Shown here one piece after another: positions 1 through 7,267 of a DNA stretch of 7,381 bases. The number at the start of each line of letters is the position of its first letter. Positions within the stretch are counted from its first letter, which is position 1. The DNA lies in assembly GCA_018647025.1 (NCBI GenBank), contig JABGTQ010000161.1, positions 1-7,381 of the forward strand, written 5' to 3'. The DNA is from Nitrospina sp. (GTDB taxonomy: Bacteria; Nitrospinota; Nitrospinia; Nitrospinales; VA-1). Under the pieces are notes generated by a model. That model saw only the letters and a program-made list of their open reading frames with translations, made no database searches and was not told where the DNA came from. A program made the position numbers and the translations under genes.

Positions 1-989
1 CAAATATTAGATGTAGCTTTTTCCCGTCGAATAAATTGTTCTCGAGTTGAAAGTGTCAAGACAAATGATCTACGTCCTTTCCTGTCTATAGTTTCTCCAG
101 CTAATCGCCCAGGTATTTGCCGAACAAATTTTTTACGAGTTGCAAAAAAACCAGCATAAGGTCCACCATAGGAAACAGGCAATCCAAATGATTGCGCTTC
201 TCCTACAACAATGTCTGCCTCACGCTCTCCTGGTGGTTTTAATATACCAAGGGAAAGTGGCTCAACTATGACAACTATTAGCAAAGTATTCTGATCTTTT
301 AATTCCCTACCTAGTTGTTCATATTCTTCCACTATGCCAAAAAAATTCGGGCTTTGTAATATCACCGCAGAGGTTCTATCGTTCAGGTTGGCTCGAATAA
401 ATTCAAAATCAGTTTTCCCATCTGAGCTGTATGGAACATTTATCAACCGGAGATCTGTTCCTCTCAAATAAGTCTCTGTGGTCTGCCGGTACTCAGGATG
501 GACTGAGGAAGCAATTAGATATTCTTTTTGTTTATTGATTCGATTTGACATGAGCACAGCCTCTGCGAGCGCGGACGCTCCGTCATACATGGAAGCATTG
601 GCTACATCCATTCCGGTTAACATAGTAATCATTGTTTGAAATTCAAAAATAGCCTGGAGAGTGCCCTGGCTAACCTCAGCTTGGTATGGAGTATAGCTAG
701 TGGAAAACTCACCTCGCTGTATAAGACTAGCTATAACAGCCGGACTATAATGCCTATATGCACCTGCACCCAGAAATGATGAGGTCTCTTCCGGATCGGG
801 ATTTCGCATTTGTATTTGACGTAATGCGCTAATAACTTCGATTTCAGAAAGAGCTGGCGGCAAATCAAGATGTTTGTTGCCTAGCTGTAAATTATCAGGG
901 ATACCTGCAAACAATTGGTCTACATTCTGAACACCAATAGTCTCCAACATCTCACGAATATCTTGTTCGGTATGGGGGATGAAACGCAT
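1..989 (-). CDS. gcvPA: Glycine dehydrogenase (decarboxylating) subunit 1, P-protein alpha subunit; C-terminus cut by window edge
   Basis: This is the N-terminal-half subunit of the split P-protein of the glycine cleavage system. With GcvPB it decarboxylates glycine and passes the aminomethyl group to lipoylated GcvH. I translated it by hand: the frame is open without a stop from the ATG at 987-989 to the left edge, giving 329 complete codons of a family usually near 445 residues. Family landmarks in order are MRFIPHTEQDIREML at the N-terminus, FLGAGAYRHYSPAV, TPYQAEVSQGTLQAIFEFQ, NASMYDGASALAEA, VHPEYRQT, SYGGPYAGFFATR, RQIPGRLAGET and REKATSNI at the cut end. The PLP-binding lysine belongs to GcvPB and is not expected here. 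The gene starts 32 bp after gcvH on the same strand. That gap is AT-rich and shows no clear Shine-Dalgarno sequence, so translation may depend on coupling within the operon. The identification is very secure; only the 3' end is unseen. Confidence 0.96.
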   Translation of the reverse strand, partial: MRFIPHTEQDIREMLETIGVQNVDQLFAGIPDNLQLGNKHLDLPPALSEIEVISALRQIQMRNPDPEETSSFLGAGAYRHYSPAVIASLIQRGEFSTSYTPYQAEVSQGTLQAIFEFQTMITMLTGMDVANASMYDGASALAEAVLMSNRINKQKEYLIASSVHPEYRQTTETYLRGTDLRLINVPYSSDGKTDFEFIRANLNDRTSAVILQSPNFFGIVEEYEQLGRELKDQNTLLIVVIVEPLSLGILKPPGEREADIVVGEAQSFGLPVSYGGPYAGFFATRKKFVRQIPGRLAGETIDRKGRRSFVLTLSTREQFIRREKATSNI

Positions 990-1021
990 ATTTTAATATT
1001 ATATCTACGAAAAATAACTTA

Positions 1022-1408
1022 TTATTCTTGATCTTTACACTGTTCGATGTATTGAGCAGCACTGAGTAAATTTTGTTCAGGATTGGAGTTTAAAAACTCT
1101 ATTTCTATCATCCATCCTTGCCCATAAGGGTCACTATTCACCAGTTCAGGCTGAGATTCTAGGTCTTTATTGACCTTCACTACCTTAGCGGTCACAGGCG
1201 CATAAATATCAGAAACTGTTTTCACTGATTCTACCACGCCAAAAGGACTTCCTTTTGTAAGCTCTGTCCCTTCTGCTGGGAGTTCTACAAAAACAACATC
1301 ACCGAGTTGACCTTGAGCAAAATCGGTAATCCCGATAGTAGCCCGGTTATTTTTCATCCGGACCCACTCATGCTCAATTGTGTAATGAAGATCATTCGGG
1401 ATTTCCAT
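1022..1408 (-). CDS. gcvH: Glycine cleavage system H protein (lipoyl carrier)
   Basis: GcvH is the small carrier of the glycine cleavage complex. Its lipoylated lysine takes the aminomethyl group from the P-protein, presents it to GcvT, and is re-oxidised by lipoamide dehydrogenase. At 128 residues it is the normal family length and complete. Visible motifs are HEWVR (residues 13-17), GITDFAQGQLGD (26-37) and the lipoylation site VVESVKTVSD, with the acceptor at Lys63. These are followed by a conserved C-terminal stretch including NSDPYGQGWM. The start is well supported by an AGGAGG-type ribosome-binding site just upstream. The gene sits between gcvT (52 bp upstream) and gcvPA (32 bp downstream) on the same strand. 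No lipoate synthase or ligase is present in the window, so the modifying enzymes lie elsewhere. Confidence 0.97.
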   Translation of the reverse strand: MEIPNDLHYTIEHEWVRMKNNRATIGITDFAQGQLGDVVFVELPAEGTELTKGSPFGVVESVKTVSDIYAPVTAKVVKVNKDLESQPELVNSDPYGQGWMIEIEFLNSNPEQNLLSAAQYIEQCKDQE

Positions 1409-1411
1409 TTT

Positions 1412-1418
1412 CCCTCCT
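1412..1418 (-). promoter_or_regulatory. Strong Shine-Dalgarno sequence of gcvH
   Basis: On the minus strand the sequence reads AGGAGGG, only a few bases before the gcvH ATG at 1406-1408. It is the clearest ribosome-binding site in the leftward operon and fixes the gcvH start. The neighbouring gcvT and gcvPA starts have nothing comparable, so the carrier protein may be translated more strongly than the enzymes around it; that last point is inference. Confidence 0.75.
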
Positions 1419-1460
1419 ATTTTTAATAAATTTAAAATTAACTATTATAACCCATGGTTA

Positions 1461-2579
1461 TTATTTTTTAACCCGACTAGGAACAAATGGCAATTTTACT
1501 ACTTCGGCCGGAACTAACTGGTCCCTAATTTTAACATCCAAGTGATTACCGATCTCAGATTCTTTTGTCACATAGCACAATCCTATCCCTGTTTTTAAAG
1601 TAGGCGAAAATGTTCCGCTAGCAACCTCTCCTACAGGCTCACCATTTTTGGATATATGGTAATGGGCCCGAGGAACACCACGATCTAGCAATTTAAGGCC
1701 CACTAGTTTTTGCCGTTGCTCCTTTTTTTCTTTTTGTTTTAATAAAGACTCTCTACCAAGAAACTCTCCTTTATTAAATTTAACAACCCAACCCAAGCCG
1801 GCATCTAAAGGTGTAGGATTATCGTCTATTTCATTTCCATACAAAGGATATCCCATTTCTATACGCAAAGTGTCCCGCGCGCCAAGTCCAATTGGTTGAA
1901 TACCATATGGAAGGCCTTGCTCCATGATCAACCGAAAAACCTCCGAAACTTTTTCAGGAGAAAGGTATAATTCAAATCCATCTTCTCCAGTATATCCGGT
2001 TCGGGAAATAATACTTTCCACATTATTTATCCTGCCCTTTCTGAAGTTATAATAAGGCAGATCATTCAAAGAAATATCACATAAGTTCTGCAATACGTTT
2101 TTAGCAAAGGGGCCCTGTAATGCCAACTGTGATGTCTCATTACTTATATTTTTTATATTAACATTGAAAGAAGATGCCTGTTTTTCCACCCACGAGTAAT
2201 CCTTACTAGAATTAGATGCGTTGACGCAAAGAAAATAGTGATTTTCAGAAAACCGATAAACAAGCAAGTCGTCCACGACTCCACCACTTTCATAACACAT
2301 AAGACTATAGAGTACCGAGCCGTCTAACATTTTCTCCATATTATTCGAAAGCAAGAACTGTAAAAAATTTTTAGCATCTTTCCCTTTTATCTCGATTTCT
2401 CCCATATGGCTGACATCAAACAATCCTACCTTTTCCCTCACACAAATATGTTCACTCAAAACCCCAGAAAACTGAATGGGCATATTCCACCCCGCAAAAG
2501 GTACCAATTTTGCTCCCAACTCTTTGTGAAGGTCTATCAGTGGGGTTACCTTTAAATCTTTAGTGTTATTGTGAACCAT
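1461..2579 (-). CDS. gcvT: Aminomethyltransferase, glycine cleavage system T protein
   Basis: GcvT transfers the one-carbon unit from aminomethyl-lipoyl-GcvH to tetrahydrofolate, releasing ammonia and forming 5,10-methylene-tetrahydrofolate. The protein has 372 residues, close to the usual 360-375, and is intact. Visible hallmarks are TPLIDLHKELGAKLVPFAGW near the N-terminus (about 12-31), LFDVSHMGEIEI (53-64), GGVVDDLLVYRF (99-110) with the conserved acidic pair Asp103/Asp104 where the family's catalytic aspartate lies, LALQGP (152-157), ISRTGYTGEDGFELY (191-205), ARDTLRIEMGYPLYGNEID (234-252) and the C-terminal barrel domain with GEVASGTFSPTL (317-328). It is the first gene of the leftward operon, followed 52 bp later by gcvH. 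The ATG at 2577-2579 gives a typical N-terminus. Upstream there is only a poor AGAAGA purine stretch, so the ribosome-binding site is weak. Confidence 0.97.
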   Translation of the reverse strand: MVHNNTKDLKVTPLIDLHKELGAKLVPFAGWNMPIQFSGVLSEHICVREKVGLFDVSHMGEIEIKGKDAKNFLQFLLSNNMEKMLDGSVLYSLMCYESGGVVDDLLVYRFSENHYFLCVNASNSSKDYSWVEKQASSFNVNIKNISNETSQLALQGPFAKNVLQNLCDISLNDLPYYNFRKGRINNVESIISRTGYTGEDGFELYLSPEKVSEVFRLIMEQGLPYGIQPIGLGARDTLRIEMGYPLYGNEIDDNPTPLDAGLGWVVKFNKGEFLGRESLLKQKEKKEQRQKLVGLKLLDRGVPRAHYHISKNGEPVGEVASGTFSPTLKTGIGLCYVTKESEIGNHLDVKIRDQLVPAEVVKLPFVPSRVKK

Positions 2580-2642
2580 AAGTTTTTAATCTTCTGTTAT
2601 TTGCAAAAAATATTTCCAAATCGTTTTACGATAAAAATGTTT

Positions 2643-2672
2643 TCTATATCACTCTTTCATGAAATAGTGCAA
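2643..2672 (-). promoter_or_regulatory. Candidate sigma70-like promoter for the gcvTHP operon (weak)
   Basis: On the minus strand, TTGCAC (2667-2672) and TATAGA (2643-2648) are separated by 18 bp. They match the -35 and -10 consensus at 3 and 4 of 6 positions. Transcription would start roughly 55-60 bp upstream of the gcvT start. In DNA this AT-rich such matches arise easily by chance, so this is only a candidate. Confidence 0.25.
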
Positions 2673-2730
2673 GAAGTAAAACTGATTCGTTTTCTAAACC
2701 CAAAGAGCTACATGCCCATTAATCAAAAAA

Positions 2731-2757
2731 TAGACTCTACTAACAAAATCGTATAAT
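2731..2757 (+). promoter_or_regulatory. Candidate promoter with perfect -10 TATAAT, upstream of the nucleotidyltransferase gene
   Basis: A perfect TATAAT lies at 2752-2757 on the plus strand. The best -35-like hexamer is TAGACT at 2731-2736, with a short 15-bp spacer, so the -35 side is poor. If used, it would leave a leader of about 100 nt before the nucleotidyltransferase start. It competes with the candidate at 2803-2831. Confidence 0.3.
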
Positions 2758-2802
2758 AAAAAAATTAAACATAAAAAAAACCAAAAACGTTACTATCGTG
2801 GA

Positions 2803-2831
2803 TGGCCAATACTACAAAAAGGTTATATAGT
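2803..2831 (+). promoter_or_regulatory. Candidate sigma70-like promoter close to the nucleotidyltransferase start
   Basis: TGGCCA (2803-2808; 4 of 6 matches to the -35 consensus) is followed after exactly 17 bp by TATAGT (2826-2831; 5 of 6 matches to -10). The predicted start of transcription, near 2838, gives a leader of about 30 nt, an ordinary length. Of the two plus-strand candidates this has the better spacing and probably drives the rightward gene cluster, but the call rests on consensus matching only. Confidence 0.35.
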
Positions 2832-2869
2832 TCATACTAACTCTAAAAAATTAAATCACCCCATTCTTG

Positions 2870-3880
2870 ATGAATGATTCCACCGATCACTCAAATAAAA
2901 GTTACGACGCAATTCTCTTAGCAGGTGAAGGGGAGTCTAGTTATAAGGTGTACCATCAACATAAAGCCTTCCTTGAAATCAACGGAAAATGTATTATTAA
3001 TTATGTCGTTGAAGCATTACAGCAAGTCAAATCGATAAAAGATATATATATTGTAGGGGCTAAAAATAAATTAAAACAAACTCTAAGCGACTCAGGGGTT
3101 GACTTTTGCTATCCAAAAGCTATTTACCTTGTTGAACAACAATCAAACCTTTACGAAAATATTTTTCAAACATTTTTAAAAACAATTTCCTGCGAGAAAA
3201 ACTCACTAACGGTTGACTTGAAGGTTTCGCAAAATAAAGACAAAGCAGTTTTAATCGTTCCATGCGACTCCCCTTTACTCACACCTCATGAAGTAGAGTA
3301 TTTTATCTCCCATAGTGATACAAATAAATATGATCATATTCTAGGGCTGATTCCTGAGGAATCATTGAAACAATTTTATCCAACCGAAAGATTACCCGGA
3401 ATCAAAATGGCTTATCTACACCTTAAGGAAAATAACTATAGAATCAATAATCTACATCTGGTAAAACCTCTGCGCATAGGTAACAGGGAGTATGTTCAAA
3501 AAATGTACCAATATCGTTATCAGAGGGACTTTAAAAAAATTGTACTTTTTGGTCGCAATTTATTGGGGAAAATTAAGCTTAAGTACTACCGTTGTTACAT
3601 TGGCCTTCAATTATGTCAGTTTTTTGCATCAATCGGTTGGGAATTACCGGTGAAATACTTTAAAAAATGGACTGCAAAACAAGATATGGAAAACTGCATA
3701 TCTAACCTCCTGAATACAAGATTTAAAGGACTGGAGGTACCTTACCCCGGAGCCGCTTTGGATATAGACCGAGACTCTGATTACGAAGCTATTAAAACTA
3801 GATACAATGAATGGCACGGTTTGCTTTCAATGAAAAGGTCTTCTACCCCCGAAAACAATAAATCCCCTGTAACGGGATGA
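2870..3880 (+). CDS. MobA-like NTP transferase (GT-A fold nucleotidyltransferase), substrate unknown
   Basis: The protein of 336 residues looks like a member of the MobA-like nucleotidyltransferase group, enzymes that transfer a nucleotide from an NTP to a phosphorylated sugar, cofactor or alcohol. The N-terminus has the signature region in degenerate form: YDAILLAGEGESS (12-24) followed by HKAFLEINGKCIINYVVEAL (31-50), where the usual G-G-x-G-x-R pattern is changed and the conserved Lys is kept (Lys32). VLIVPCDSPLLTP (127-139) gives the expected metal-binding aspartate at Asp133. LDIDRDSDYEAI (297-308) matches the closing D-x-D-x-x-x-D-Y motif of the fold. Between them, about residues 205-285, is a basic, helix-like insertion. 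The frame can begin at TTG 2867 or ATG 2870; I prefer the ATG. No Shine-Dalgarno is visible. lepA follows 37 bp later on the same strand. No neighbour reveals the substrate, so I give no gene name. Confidence 0.8.
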   Translation: MNDSTDHSNKSYDAILLAGEGESSYKVYHQHKAFLEINGKCIINYVVEALQQVKSIKDIYIVGAKNKLKQTLSDSGVDFCYPKAIYLVEQQSNLYENIFQTFLKTISCEKNSLTVDLKVSQNKDKAVLIVPCDSPLLTPHEVEYFISHSDTNKYDHILGLIPEESLKQFYPTERLPGIKMAYLHLKENNYRINNLHLVKPLRIGNREYVQKMYQYRYQRDFKKIVLFGRNLLGKIKLKYYRCYIGLQLCQFFASIGWELPVKYFKKWTAKQDMENCISNLLNTRFKGLEVPYPGAALDIDRDSDYEAIKTRYNEWHGLLSMKRSSTPENNKSPVTG

Positions 3881-3917
3881 CCTCATACCCCTTCAAGACA
3901 TTAAATAATTTAATCTA

Positions 3918-5720
3918 ATGAAGCAAAGCCAAATTCGCAACTTCTCCATCATAGCCCACATAGACCATGGCAAATCTACCCTTGCTGACAAGCTCATCCT
4001 TTTCACAGGGGGGCTCCAAAAAAGAGAAATGAAAGAGCAGGTTCTTGACAATATGGATTTGGAACGTGAACGGGGAATTACTATTAAAGCGCAGACGGTT
4101 TGTCTTGAATATAAAGATGCAAGCGGAGAAAACTATACCTTTAATATGATTGACACCCCTGGGCATGTAGATTTTACCTACGAAGTGTCTCGTAGCCTGG
4201 CCGCATGTGAGGGAGTTCTTCTTATCGTTGACGCGACTCAAGGCATCCAAGCTCAAACTATTGCCAATGTGAATCTAGCGACACAAAACAATCTCACTAT
4301 AATTCCAGTTATCAACAAAATTGACTTACCGAGCGCTGACCCTGACACAGTTAAAGAGCAGTTGGAAGATGTTTTGCAAATCGAATCAGATCAAGCTGTG
4401 TTAACTAGTGCTAAAGAAGGTATTGGCATAGAAGATATAATGAAAGCCGTAGTAAAGTTTATTCCTGCACCTGTTGGTGATAGCGAAAAACCACTTAAAG
4501 CTCTTTTATTTGACGCCTGGTTTGATTCTTACCGGGGAGTTATTGTATTGATTCGGGTTGTAGAAGGATGTTTAACCGTTGGAATGCGTATTAGCTTAAT
4601 GGCCACAGGAAGAGAATTTGATGTAGAAGAAATAGGGACTTATACTCCTGCCAAAAAGCCAAGCAAATCACTGCAAGCAGGAGAAGTGGGATATGTGATC
4701 GCGGGAATAAAAGAAATGGATCAAACCAAAATTGGCGACACGATAACAGAAGCTAACCGATCTACAAAAGAGCCTCTTGTAGGTTACAAAGAAGCCAAGC
4801 CCATGGTATTTAGCGGATTGTATCCGATCTCCGGAGATCAATACGAATTATTACGAGACGCATTGGACAAATTAAAATTAAATGATTCCTCATTTACCTA
4901 TGAGCCAGAATCTTCACAAGCATTAGGTTTCGGGTTTCGTTGCGGCTTTCTTGGACTTTTACATATGGAGATTATCCGTGAGCGACTTGAAAGAGAACAT
5001 AATGTTGATCTACTCACTACCGCACCCAGCGTGGCATATAAAGTTTTCTCTACTGATCAGTCAACCATCATGCTGGATAATCCTGCAAAATTAAAAGAAA
5101 TGCGCAGCGTAGATCACATGGAAGAGCCTTACGTCCTTGGAACAATCATTTGTCCAGAACAACACATTGGAGTAATAATGTCTCTTACACGCGATCGACG
5201 AGGAATACAAATTAAAATGGAATACTTGAATCCTCAAACCGTATTGCTACAATACGAGTTACCTTTTAGTGAAATCGTGTTGGACTTTTATGATCAACTT
5301 AAATCAACTACCCAAGGGTATGCCTCCTTTGATTACGAGTTTATAGACTTTCGCACCTCGAAACTGGTTAAACTAGATGTCCTTTTAAATGGCGAGATAG
5401 TTGATGCTTTATCATTAATTATTCATACTGATAAGGCCTATCACCAAGGAAAAGAACTGGCAAAAAGACTTAAAGAAAAAATCCCCCAACAAATGTTTGA
5501 GGTAGCAATTCAAGCGGCAATTGGGAGTAAGATCATTGCACGAGAAACAATCAAGGCACTAAGAAAAAACGTGCTGGCAAAATGCTATGGTGGGGATATT
5601 TCCCGAAAACGTAAATTACTAGAAAAACAAAAGGCAGGCAAAAAGAAAATGAAACTAATTGGCAGAGTGGAAATTCCGCAAGAAGCTTTTTTAGCTGTTT
5701 TGAGAACTGATGGCAAATAA
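3918..5720 (+). CDS. lepA: Elongation factor 4 (LepA), ribosome-associated translational GTPase
   Basis: LepA is a ribosome-binding GTPase related to EF-G that acts on stalled or mispositioned ribosomes and affects initiation and biogenesis. At 600 residues it is full length (family about 595-605). The GTPase motifs are all present: G1 AHIDHGKST (13-21), G2 ERERGIT with Thr55, G3 DTPGH with His83, G4 NKID (133-136) and G5 SAK (164-166). After the beta-barrel and EF-G-like domains, including [16 protein letters not shown] (337-352), comes the LepA-specific C-terminal domain with [20 protein letters not shown] (556-575), whose basic residues contact the ribosome. The N-terminus [16 protein letters not shown] fits the family, supporting the ATG at 3918, although the 37-bp gap before it has no Shine-Dalgarno. 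It overlaps lepB by 11 bp, a common lepA-lepB pairing that implies co-transcription. Confidence 0.98.
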   Translation: MKQSQIRNFSIIAHIDHGKSTLADKLILFTGGLQKREMKEQVLDNMDLERERGITIKAQTVCLEYKDASGENYTFNMIDTPGHVDFTYEVSRSLAACEGVLLIVDATQGIQAQTIANVNLATQNNLTIIPVINKIDLPSADPDTVKEQLEDVLQIESDQAVLTSAKEGIGIEDIMKAVVKFIPAPVGDSEKPLKALLFDAWFDSYRGVIVLIRVVEGCLTVGMRISLMATGREFDVEEIGTYTPAKKPSKSLQAGEVGYVIAGIKEMDQTKIGDTITEANRSTKEPLVGYKEAKPMVFSGLYPISGDQYELLRDALDKLKLNDSSFTYEPESSQALGFGFRCGFLGLLHMEIIRERLEREHNVDLLTTAPSVAYKVFSTDQSTIMLDNPAKLKEMRSVDHMEEPYVLGTIICPEQHIGVIMSLTRDRRGIQIKMEYLNPQTVLLQYELPFSEIVLDFYDQLKSTTQGYASFDYEFIDFRTSKLVKLDVLLNGEIVDALSLIIHTDKAYHQGKELAKRLKEKIPQQMFEVAIQAAIGSKIIARETIKALRKNVLAKCYGGDISRKRKLLEKQKAGKKKMKLIGRVEIPQEAFLAVLRTDGK

Positions 5721-6384
5721 CCTCCCCAACCCCAGCAATTCAGGTGTTAAGAAAAAACACAAAAGTGTATTCCGAGAATATGCTGAGGCAATTTTTATTG
5801 CTCTCTTGCTCGCACTATTCATCCGGACATTTATTATCCAGGCATTCAAAATTCCTTCCGGATCGATGCAAAATACGCTCCTGATCGGAGATCATATTCT
5901 TGTATCTAAATTTGCTTATGGGATTCACATCCCAAACGTTATCCCATTTCTTAATATAAAACTTTTTGATGATATTGTATTGTTTCAAAGAACTCCTAAA
6001 AGAGAAGACATTATTGTTTTTAAATATCCAAAAAATGAAAATAGAGACTTTATTAAAAGAGTGATTGGAGTACCGGGTGACCTTCTAGAAGTTCGACGGC
6101 AAAAAGTTTATATAAACGAAGAACTCATTAAAGAAAAGCATGCTTTACACACTGACATACCCCAACAAAGTCGCCTTGTTCCCAGAGATGACTTTGGGCC
6201 CGTTGTGGTTCCTTCAGGGCATCTATTCACTATGGGTGACAATAGAGAAAATAGTCAAGACAGCAGGTTCTGGGGATTTCTCGAAACAAAAAAAATTAAA
6301 GGTAAGGCTCTTGTTATCTACTGGTCTTGGAATGCGGAAGATAATTGGGTAAGATCCGATAGGTTCGGACAAATACTTCGATAA
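5710..6384 (+). CDS. lepB: Signal peptidase I (leader peptidase)
   Basis: This membrane-bound serine protease removes signal peptides from exported proteins on the outer face of the inner membrane. It is 224 residues long, with one predicted N-terminal membrane segment (about 24-46, [20 protein letters not shown]) after a basic cytoplasmic start (KKKHK), so it lacks the extra membrane helix of the Escherichia coli enzyme. The catalytic serine is Ser52 in IPSGSM (48-53) and the general base is Lys116 in [13 protein letters not shown] (112-124). The structural box [14 protein letters not shown] lies at 176-189. The residue usually proline after the serine box is asparagine here (MQNTL), which some signal peptidases tolerate. 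Translation begins inside the last codons of lepA, with only a weak GAG as ribosome-binding site, suggesting translational coupling. The HAD gene follows after 17 bp. Confidence 0.97.
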   Translation: MANNLPNPSNSGVKKKHKSVFREYAEAIFIALLLALFIRTFIIQAFKIPSGSMQNTLLIGDHILVSKFAYGIHIPNVIPFLNIKLFDDIVLFQRTPKREDIIVFKYPKNENRDFIKRVIGVPGDLLEVRRQKVYINEELIKEKHALHTDIPQQSRLVPRDDFGPVVVPSGHLFTMGDNRENSQDSRFWGFLETKKIKGKALVIYWSWNAEDNWVRSDRFGQILR

Positions 6385-6388
6385 TCTC

Positions 6389-6395
6389 AGGGAAG
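6389..6395 (+). promoter_or_regulatory. Shine-Dalgarno sequence of the HAD-family gene
   Basis: AGGGAAG ends six bases before the ATG at 6402, in the 17-bp gap after lepB. It is the best ribosome-binding site in the rightward cluster and supports the chosen HAD start, including the roughly 20-residue N-terminal tail before the first catalytic motif. Confidence 0.65.
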
Positions 6396-6401
6396 CTTCT
6401 C

Positions 6402-7115
6402 ATGTCTTCTTCCATACCATCTTCTCAGCTTACAAAAACAAAACATCTCCTACAAATAAGCAGGGGCATAATTTTTGATTTTGATGGACTTCTTGCAGAT
6501 TCAGAACCTTACCACTACCTTGCTTACAACGAAGTATTCCAAAGATACGGACATAGCCTTAATAAAGATGAATATTGGGTGGAGTGGACGTCTAAAGGAA
6601 AAGGTATTGCAGGTGAAATTGATCGGCATAAGCTTCATCTTAATGTCGATCCAATTAAGTTACGTGAACAAAAATTTGAGCTTTACTCACGATATTGTCA
6701 AAACGGAGATATCAGATTATATCCAGAATCTCTTGAAATAATAAAACTACTTAAAACTATTTATCCTATAGCAATCGCATCCGGTTCATGGAAACATGAC
6801 ATAAGTGCTATTCTGAAAAATGCTGAGGTGGAAAATATTTTTGATGTGATTTTAGGGAAAGAGTCTGCGAAAAAAGAAAAACCTCATCCGGATATTTTTT
6901 TAAACGCTGCAAAGGCACTACAACATGACCCATCACAATGTATCGTAATCGAAGATGCGCTCAAAGGACTCTCAGCTTCTAAAGCTGCCGGTATGTCGTG
7001 TATTATTATCCGTAATCGACTGAATCAAAACATTGATTTTAGCGAAGCCGATTTGATTTTTTCTAGTCTGTCTGATTTTTTAACTACTATAAAACTCTGC
7101 TCTAATCTTAGATAA
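6402..7115 (+). CDS. HAD-superfamily hydrolase, subfamily IA (phosphatase or beta-phosphoglucomutase-like)
   Basis: The protein of 237 residues belongs to the haloacid dehalogenase superfamily, which uses an aspartyl-phosphate intermediate to hydrolyse or transfer phosphate from small molecules. All four motifs are present. Motif I is IIFDFDGLLADSE (23-35), with nucleophile Asp26 and acid/base Asp28. Motif II is IASGS (125-129), with Ser127. Motif III is Lys160 in KKEKPHPDIF (157-166). Motif IV is IVIEDALKGLSASKAAGM (181-198), with Glu184-Asp185 binding magnesium. Residues about 37-105 form the alpha-helical cap inserted after motif I, as in subfamily IA. The nearest familiar types are sugar-phosphate phosphatases and beta-phosphoglucomutase; the exact substrate cannot be read from the sequence. 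The roughly 20-residue N-terminal tail is unusual but supported by a good ribosome-binding site. The gene is 17 bp after lepB and probably shares its transcript. Confidence 0.9.
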   Translation: MSSSIPSSQLTKTKHLLQISRGIIFDFDGLLADSEPYHYLAYNEVFQRYGHSLNKDEYWVEWTSKGKGIAGEIDRHKLHLNVDPIKLREQKFELYSRYCQNGDIRLYPESLEIIKLLKTIYPIAIASGSWKHDISAILKNAEVENIFDVILGKESAKKEKPHPDIFLNAAKALQHDPSQCIVIEDALKGLSASKAAGMSCIIIRNRLNQNIDFSEADLIFSSLSDFLTTIKLCSNLR

Positions 7116-7209
7116 ATGCACGTAGGAATAAGATTATTAAGAAGTGCCCACAGCCTCTTAATTAATGTAGCTTTAAGCTTTACAATTAAAGAACCAAATT
7201 CTGCTATTA

Positions 7210-7223
7210 TTCAATTAATTGAA
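7210..7223. repeat. 14-bp perfect palindrome, possible operator
   Basis: TTCAATTAATTGAA reads the same on both strands. It lies 63 bp before the likely start of the ModE-like gene, where a regulator-binding site could sit. It does not resemble the classical ModE box. In AT-rich DNA a palindrome of this kind may be chance, so a regulatory role is only a suggestion. Confidence 0.3.
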
Positions 7224-7240
7224 ACTGGTAATAATTTACT

Positions 7241-7267
7241 GGATTTGAATCCTTATTTATTTTTTTT
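7241..7267 (+). terminator. Possible weak intrinsic terminator of the lepA-lepB-HAD cluster
   Basis: A short hairpin, GGAT-TTGA-ATCC (within 7241-7252), is followed at once by a T-rich tract ending in seven or more T residues (7253-7267). The arrangement fits a Rho-independent terminator, but the stem is only four base pairs (five with an impossible two-base loop). It is therefore weak, or one element of a leaky end to the transcript. Confidence 0.3.

Larger units (their letters stand above)
2580..2869. other. Divergent intergenic regulatory region between gcvT and the nucleotidyltransferase gene
   Basis: This is 290 bp of very AT-rich DNA between two divergent starts, so promoters for both directions are expected here. 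I see no convincing gene on either strand; the one short open frame across it has a GTG start overlapping gcvT antisense and a composition typical of translated AT-rich spacer. It contains candidate promoters in both directions (listed separately) and a 13-bp inverted repeat ATCGT-TTT-ACGAT at 2620-2632. I looked for glycine-riboswitch-like conserved cores on the gcvT leader strand and did not recognise any. Confidence 0.7.

Noticed and set aside
2571..2756. Plus-strand open frame of 61 codons in the divergent spacer
   Set aside because: It needs a GTG start, overlaps the gcvT start antisense, has no ribosome-binding site and shows the Ile/Lys/Phe-rich composition of translated AT-rich spacer.
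3862..3878. Hairpin ATCCC-CTGTAAC-GGGAT at the end of the nucleotidyltransferase gene
   Set aside because: There is no T tract after it and it overlaps the stop codon; it does not look like a terminator between this gene and lepA.
3915..4256. Minus-strand open frame of 113 codons
   Set aside because: It lies entirely opposite the certain lepA 5' region, including the conserved GTPase motifs, and its translation shows no known domain.
6140..6352. Second-frame open reading frame inside lepB
   Set aside because: The lepB frame encodes conserved signal peptidase boxes over the same bases; this is a shadow.
6475..6741. Second-frame open reading frame inside the HAD gene
   Set aside because: The HAD frame carries motif I and the cap domain here; the alternative has no recognisable features.
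7137..7161. Inverted repeat TTAAGA...TCTTAA after the HAD gene, considered as a terminator
   Set aside because: The stem is AT-rich and six base pairs long, has a 13-base loop, and is not followed by a T tract.
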